Of a DNA stretch of 64,000 nucleotides, positions 59,943 through 64,000 are shown in pieces; the stretch's first letter is position 1; each line of letters begins with the position of its first letter. The stretch lies in contig JAFKFI010000063.1 in assembly GCA_017307285.1 (NCBI GenBank), forward strand, positions 1-64,000, given 5' to 3'. The translations under genes were made by a program, and so were the position numbers. The notes beneath the pieces were generated by a model. It was given only the letters and a program-made list of their open reading frames with translations. It was not told the DNA's origin and searched no databases. Source of the stretch: Alphaproteobacteria bacterium (GTDB lineage: Bacteria > Pseudomonadota > Alphaproteobacteria > Acetobacterales > Acetobacteraceae).

Positions 59943-61135
59943 GAGGCGATCCTCCAGGCTTCTCCCGCGCGTCTCGGAGGCGCCGGGCGGGAGAGCAGGT
60001 CGACCAGCTCGCGCAGGCTGGCCAGGTTATGCACGGGGCGGAACTCGTCCACGTAAGGCAGCATCGCGCGAATCCCCTGGGATTTTGGCTCGAAGCCGGC
60101 CCAGCGCAACAGCGGATTGAGCCAGATCAGCCTTGTGCAGGAGCGATGCAGCCGATCCATGTTTTCCGCGAGATGCCGCGCGCCGTCGCGGTCGAGCCCG
60201 TCTGTGATGAGCAGCACGACGGCGCCCTGGCCCAACACGCGCCGCGCCCAATCCTGGTTGAACCGCTCCAGCGCCTCGCCGATCCGCGTGCCGCCCGACC
60301 AGTCCGGCACGACATGCGCGACCATCTGGAAGGCGACCTCGGGGTCGCGGTGGCGGAGTTGGCGGGTGATGTTGGTCAGGCGCGTGCCGAACAGGAACAC
60401 GCTCACGCGGTCCCGCTCATTCGTCACCGCGTGGAGAAAATGCAGCAATATCTGCGCATAGCGAGCCATCGATCCCGAGATGTCGCACAGCACGACCAGC
60501 GGCGGCGGCCGCGTCTGGCGACGTGAGCGGGCGATGCTCAAGATCTCGCCGCCCTGCCGGCGGTTCTCGCGGATGGTGCGGCGCAGGTCGACGCGCGGGC
60601 CAAGCGGGTCGGGCCGCAGCCGGCGGGTCGGGCGCAGATCGAGCGGCAGCACCAGCTTGCGAATTTCCGCCTTGGCGTTGGCGATCTCGGCGGCTCCCAT
60701 CGCCTCGAAATCCATCTGCTGCAGCTGCTCGCGGTCGCTCACGGTGAGTACGGCGTCGGTCAGCGGCGGTTCGTCGCGCGGCTTCGGTCTGGTGTCGCGC
60801 GGTTGCGCGAACGCCTCGGCAACCCGCCGCCCGGCCGGCGGCGCGCGCTCCGCCTTCTTCTCCTTCCGCGCCTCCATCAGTCCCATGATCGCCGCTTGAC
60901 GCGCGGCGGTCGGGTCGCGCCAGAACAGGGCGAAGGCCTGGTCGAATACTTCCTGGTGCTCGTGCCGATGGATCATCGCCGCTCGCAGGGCGGTGCGGGC
61001 CTGCGCCTTGTCACCGAGATCGATCAGCGACAGCCCGCGCAGCGCGGCGATCGATTCGGACGGCCCCACCGGCAGTCCGGCACGCCGTAGCAGCCGGGCG
61101 AAATGCATCACGTTGGCGGCGAGCGTCGATGGCAT
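59939..61135 (-). CDS. coxE: CoxE-type VWA-domain protein
   Basis: A 398-residue von Willebrand factor A protein, needed with CoxD in CO-dehydrogenase metal-centre maturation. The VWA MIDAS Asp-x-Ser-x-Ser is seen as LVVLCDISGSMARYAQILLH (about residue 215), with WSGGTRIGEALERFNQDWAR (Thr-Gly region) and VVLLITDGLDRDGARHLAEN (late Asp). The N-terminal region (MHFARLLRRAGLPVGPSESI) and C-terminal LHRSCTRLIWLNPLLRWAGF match the CoxE family. It follows the DUF29 gene by three bases and overlaps the CoxI gene by four. Confidence 0.9.
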   Translation of the reverse strand: MPSTLAANVMHFARLLRRAGLPVGPSESIAALRGLSLIDLGDKAQARTALRAAMIHRHEHQEVFDQAFALFWRDPTAARQAAIMGLMEARKEKKAERAPPAGRRVAEAFAQPRDTRPKPRDEPPLTDAVLTVSDREQLQQMDFEAMGAAEIANAKAEIRKLVLPLDLRPTRRLRPDPLGPRVDLRRTIRENRRQGGEILSIARSRRQTRPPPLVVLCDISGSMARYAQILLHFLHAVTNERDRVSVFLFGTRLTNITRQLRHRDPEVAFQMVAHVVPDWSGGTRIGEALERFNQDWARRVLGQGAVVLLITDGLDRDGARHLAENMDRLHRSCTRLIWLNPLLRWAGFEPKSQGIRAMLPYVDEFRPVHNLASLRELVDLLSRPAPPRRAGEAWRIAS

Positions 61136-61138
61136 GTG

Positions 61139-61591
61139 TCAGGGGTCGGGATGCCAGCCCAGCACCTGCTCTGGGGAGTAGCTCAGCGTCTCCAGATCGA
61201 CGGTGGGAGTCTCGTCGTACAGCTTGAGCTTGATCCCAACCGACCTCCGGACGCGCGGGATCTGCTTCGCGACGATCGCCGGTACCTCCCGGCGCAGGCT
61301 GGGGCTGCTTTCAAGGACATCCTCGATCTCGCGTTGTGCGTCGAGGATCGTGCTAATCCAGCCACGCCGCGGACCCTGCGCTGGCGAGGCGTCCAGCTTC
61401 ATCAGGTGCTCTATGATCCGTGCGATCTGACTAGTGAGCGCGAGCCGCTCGGAATTGCCTACGCTCTCAATCTCCTCGGCGACATTTTCCCAGTCGACGG
61501 GCAGGTTTGATCCCGCGCCCGCCGCCTTGCGCAAGGCCGCCGATTGTTCCTGGCTCCAGAGGTAAATATCCCGGCGATAGAGGCTTCCCAT
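61139..61591 (-). CDS. DUF29 family protein inserted in the cox-maturation operon
   Basis: A 150-residue helical protein of the DUF29 type: SLYRRDIYLWSQEQSAALRK, VDWENVAEEIESVGNSERLA, RIIEHLMKLDASPAQGPRRG and the C-terminal LKLYDETPTVDLETLSYSPE. DUF29 proteins have no defined function and often occur in multi-copy accessory regions. The ATG at 61591 opens the canonical Leu-Tyr-x-x-Asp start; ATGs at 61609 and 61654 are alternatives. It lies between coxD and coxE, three bases from the latter, where known cox operons have no such gene. Confidence 0.85.
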   Translation of the reverse strand: MGSLYRRDIYLWSQEQSAALRKAAGAGSNLPVDWENVAEEIESVGNSERLALTSQIARIIEHLMKLDASPAQGPRRGWISTILDAQREIEDVLESSPSLRREVPAIVAKQIPRVRRSVGIKLKLYDETPTVDLETLSYSPEQVLGWHPDP

Positions 61592-61668
61592 GCGATCCTC
61601 ACTGCCCATCGCAGAGATAGTAGGATTAAGACCGCTGCCGGTCCACGGCGGCACCGTTGCCGCGACCG

Positions 61669-62595
61669 TCAGGCCGCGTCGGCGGCCGCCTCGGATACCA
61701 GCCGAGCGGCCTCTGCCCCGCGGACTTTCGCAATATCGTCCTGATATTTCAGCAATACGCCCAAGGTCTCGTTCACCGTCTCCGGCGTGAGCTCATGCTC
61801 GTTGAGGTAGTTGAGCGCGTTCGCCCAGTCGATCGTCTCGGCGACGCCCGGCAGCTTGAAAATGTCGGCGGTGCGCAGGCGCTGCACGAAGGCCACGACC
61901 TGCGCGGATAGCTTCTCCGGCACGGCCGGCGCCTTAACCGCAAGGATGGCGCGCTCGCGGGCCGTGTTGGGGTAGTCCACCCAATGATATAGGCAACGCC
62001 GCCGGATCGCATCATGCACCTCGCGCGTGCGGTTCGAGGTCAGCACCACCACGGGCCGGGTCTTGGCGCGGATCGTGCCGTATTCCGGGACGGTGAGCTG
62101 GAAATCGGCCAACACCTCTAGCAGGAACGCCTCGAACGGCTCGTCAGCCCGGTCGAGCTCGTCGATCAGCAGCACGGCGGGCGGCTGGTCGGGGTCGATG
62201 GCCGAGAGCAGCGGGCGGGTCTGCAGGAACTCGCGGGCGTAGATGTCCTGCGCCAGCACGTCGCGGTCGGTCTCGCCCGCCGCCTCGGCGAGCCGGATCG
62301 CCATGAGCTGGCGGGCGTGGTCCCATTCATAGGCCGCCGCCGAGAGGTCCATGCCGTCATAGCATTGCAGCCGCACCAGGCGTCGGTTCAGGCCCGAGGC
62401 GAGCACCTTGGCTATCTCGGTCTTGCCGGTTCCGGGTTCGCCCTCCAGCAGCAACGGCCGGCCCATCGACAGCGCGAGATGCGCGGTCGTCGCGAGCTCC
62501 CGGTCGGCGATGTAGCCCTGGCCGGCGAGCAGCGCGGAGGTCTCCTCGACCGAGGAGGGTAGCTGCGCGGCGGACGAGGTAGGCAGCTCCGGCAC
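61669..62595 (-). CDS. coxD: CoxD-type MoxR AAA ATPase
   Basis: A 308-residue AAA+ ATPase chaperone for insertion of copper/sulfur at the CO-dehydrogenase active site. Walker A LLLEGEPGTGKTEIAKVLAS (about residue 47), CYDGMDLSAAAYEWDHARQL, Walker B AVLLIDELDRADEPFEAFLL and sensor-1 VVLTSNRTREVHDAIRRRCL (Thr-Ser-Asn). The start is GTG 62595, whose first base is the last base of the coxG stop (TAGTG). The family is MoxR and pairs with the VWA protein CoxE, encoded beyond the DUF29 gene. A 77-base gap to DUF29 holds no signal I recognise. Confidence 0.9.
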   Translation of the reverse strand: MPELPTSSAAQLPSSVEETSALLAGQGYIADRELATTAHLALSMGRPLLLEGEPGTGKTEIAKVLASGLNRRLVRLQCYDGMDLSAAAYEWDHARQLMAIRLAEAAGETDRDVLAQDIYAREFLQTRPLLSAIDPDQPPAVLLIDELDRADEPFEAFLLEVLADFQLTVPEYGTIRAKTRPVVVLTSNRTREVHDAIRRRCLYHWVDYPNTARERAILAVKAPAVPEKLSAQVVAFVQRLRTADIFKLPGVAETIDWANALNYLNEHELTPETVNETLGVLLKYQDDIAKVRGAEAARLVSEAAADAA

Positions 62596-63221
62596 TACAG
62601 CGAGGTTCCGTACAACAACACCAGGATGAAAATGAAGATTGCGATGCCGACCCAGGCGACGATCGGCAGCCCGAACGGCTCGCACGGGATCAGCGACATC
62701 GGGCTGATCGCCGCGGGCGGGGGCGAGGCAGGGCGGGGCGCCACCTCAGCCGCCAATGGCGCTACGGGCGGCGTGACCCCGCCAAGGGTCAGGCGCTCGG
62801 TAAAGCGGTCGAAGAACTGGTCGGCCATCGACTTTGCCGTCGCGTCGATCAGCCGCGCCCCGAGCTGCGCGATCTTGCCGCCCACCTGCGCTTGCACGGC
62901 GTATTTCAGCAAGGTGGCACCGGCATCATCGGCGAGGTTGACCTTGGCGCCGCCCTTGGCGAAGCCGGCAACGCCGCCCTGGCCCTCGCCGCTGATCGTG
63001 TAGGCGTTGGGCGGGTCGAGGTCAGCCAGCTGAACCTTCCCGTTGAAGCGGGCGGCGATTGGCCCGATCTTCACCGACGCGGTCGCCTTCATCTCGTTCT
63101 CGGAGGTCTTTTCGAGCGACTCGCACCCGGGGATGCAGCTTTTCAGAACCTCGGGGTCGTTCAGGGCGTTCCAGACCCTCTCGCGCGGCGCCGGAATGCG
63201 CCGCTCGCCGGTCATATCCAT
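62595..63221 (-). CDS. coxG: CoxG-type SRPBCC membrane-anchored protein
   Basis: A 208-residue protein of the CO-dehydrogenase subunit G family, thought to anchor CODH to the cytoplasmic membrane. The SRPBCC domain covers about residues 1-145 (RIPAPRERVWNALNDPEVLK; CIPGCESLEKTSENEMKATA; FNGKVQLADLDPPNAYTISG; GARLIDATAKSMADQFFDRF). A Pro/Ala linker follows, then a single C-terminal transmembrane helix (PIVAWVGIAIFIFILVLLYG). The ATG at 63221 is used; an ATG two codons inside is the alternative. First gene of the operon, divergent from the antiporter across 84 bases. No coxMSL genes precede or follow it. Confidence 0.92.
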   Translation of the reverse strand: MDMTGERRIPAPRERVWNALNDPEVLKSCIPGCESLEKTSENEMKATASVKIGPIAARFNGKVQLADLDPPNAYTISGEGQGGVAGFAKGGAKVNLADDAGATLLKYAVQAQVGGKIAQLGARLIDATAKSMADQFFDRFTERLTLGGVTPPVAPLAAEVAPRPASPPPAAISPMSLIPCEPFGLPIVAWVGIAIFIFILVLLYGTSL

Positions 63222-63305
63222 GAAGCCTGTTCTCCGTTGCGTGCGGCGGACGTTACTTGCAGGGTCCGTGCCATGCAACCAAGCCACCTCCGACGGCCCG
63301 GCGCA

Positions 63306-64000
63306 ATGCGGCGGACCATGACAGCAATGCGTGGGCTGGCAGTCGGTTCCGCCCTCCTGACGCCGGCCCCTGCCTGGGCCGCCTCGGGCGGACCCGCGCC
63401 CGGCCCGATCTGGAGCCTGCCGTTCATCGGTGTCCTGCTCTCCATAGCCCTCCTGCCCATCTTTGCCCCGCGCTTCTGGCACCGGCGGATGGGGATGGTC
63501 GCGCTGGGCTGGAGTGCCGCGCTGCTGGTACCGCTTGCGCTCACGTCCGGCGTCCATGTGGCAGCAGAGTCGGCTTGGCATGCCATTCTGATCGAATACC
63601 TACCATTCGTGACCCTCCTGCTGGCGCTGTACACGGCCGCGGGGGGTATTCTCGTGCGGGGCGGGCCGATCGGCTCGCCCGCTGGTAACACTGGGCTGCT
63701 GGTCATCGGCACGATGCTGGCCGGCGTGATGGGCACCACGGGGGCGGCGATGGTGTTGATCCACCCGTTGCTGCACGCCAATGCCCACCGCACGCGCAAG
63801 ACCCATCTGGTGGTGTTCTTCATCGCCCTGGTGGCGAACGCGGGAGGCGCGACGACCCCGCTCGGCGATCCGCCGCTCTATCTCGGCTTCCTTCACGGGG
63901 TGCCGTTCTTCTGGCCCGTGACGCATCTCACGGGCCCCCTCGTCGTGCTCGCGGCTCCCCTGCTGATCGCGTTCTTTTGGCTGGACCGGCGGCTGGCTGC
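63306..64000 (+). CDS. NhaD-type sodium:proton antiporter (partial, runs off the right edge)
   Basis: The first 231 residues of a polytopic ion-transporter superfamily antiporter. N-terminal hydrophobic leader ending APAWAASGG, then LPFIGVLLSIALLPIFAPRF (family start), IEYLPFVTLLLALYTAAGGI and GNTGLLVIGTMLAGVMGTTG. HLVVFFIALVANAGGATTPL is followed by GDPPLYLGFLHGVPFFWPV, a motif recognisable from these antiporters. About six hydrophobic segments are present before the edge. Starts at ATG 63306, 63318 or 63327 are all possible. The promoter region is shared with the divergent coxG operon. Confidence 0.85.
   Translation, partial: MRRTMTAMRGLAVGSALLTPAPAWAASGGPAPGPIWSLPFIGVLLSIALLPIFAPRFWHRRMGMVALGWSAALLVPLALTSGVHVAAESAWHAILIEYLPFVTLLLALYTAAGGILVRGGPIGSPAGNTGLLVIGTMLAGVMGTTGAAMVLIHPLLHANAHRTRKTHLVVFFIALVANAGGATTPLGDPPLYLGFLHGVPFFWPVTHLTGPLVVLAAPLLIAFFWLDRRLA

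Overview
The window is 64 kb of high-GC, gene-dense DNA from a Gram-negative alphaproteobacterium, most likely a Rhodospirillales/Acetobacteraceae-type organism. Support for this comes from a circularly permuted (two-piece) tmRNA with an ANDN-type tag next to an alpha-type SspB, from MlaA/MlaC, a lytic transglycosylase and a C-terminal PEP-CTERM signal, and from codon use saturated with G/C third positions. Because of the GC bias, most long antisense reading frames are shadows and were left out. No IS element, phage, integrase, CRISPR array or rRNA was seen.

Layout. 0-6.7 kb (mixed strands): queA (cut by the left edge, with an 11-residue Pro-rich tandem insert), a YhhQ-type queuosine-precursor transporter, a VOC protein, class I fumarase, sspB and the permuted ssrA on the minus strand; thyX, a small gene overlapping a helix-turn-helix gene, and a ribokinase on the plus strand. 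6.7-15.3 kb: HxlR regulator divergent from an acyl-CoA dehydrogenase, SDR, Mrp/ApbC, hflK-hflC, O-antigen-ligase-like protein, CinA/PncC, PgpA. 15.3-22.7 kb: lytic transglycosylase, dapA, smpB, a P-loop kinase, a small SRPBCC/VOC operon divergent from a CGNR regulator with a pair of operator-like repeats, rluD and a DUF6476 membrane protein. 22.7-32.3 kb: tRNA-Glu(CTC), mlaC-mlaA, metF, dodecin, TPR glycosyltransferase-like protein, SDR, DoxX, ndk, ABC-F ATPase, a hydrophobic membrane protein.

32.3-44.7 kb looks like a catabolic region: two AMP-forming acyl-CoA ligases, an N-acyl-D-amino-acid deacylase-type amidohydrolase, HyuA/HyuB (ATP-dependent hydantoinase/oxoprolinase family) and a class III aminotransferase, with a PEP-CTERM protein, a double-CDGSH protein and a small XRE regulator nearby. 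44.8-52.9 kb: a periplasmic Leu/Ile/Val-type binding protein without permeases, coupled to a two-gene chromate-transporter pair, then an esterase, CHAP protein, RidA, MFS exporter, lipoprotein and amidase. 53-56.3 kb: a sugar-type ABC transporter (binding protein plus two permeases) with no ATPase gene.

56.3-63.2 kb is a tightly overlapped minus-strand operon of carbon-monoxide-dehydrogenase/xanthine-dehydrogenase maturation genes: coxG, coxD (MoxR AAA), a DUF29 gene, coxE (VWA), split XdhC halves, a molybdopterin-binding/nucleotidyltransferase fusion and a truncated ATP-grasp-like protein. The coxMSL structural genes are not present. A divergent NhaD-type antiporter runs off the right edge. 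The trans-translation parts ssrA, sspB and smpB all lie within 15 kb, which is the clearest functional theme. The unexplained systems best worth following are the cox-maturation operon without its enzyme, the binding-protein/chromate-transporter set, and the small-gene/HTH pair.
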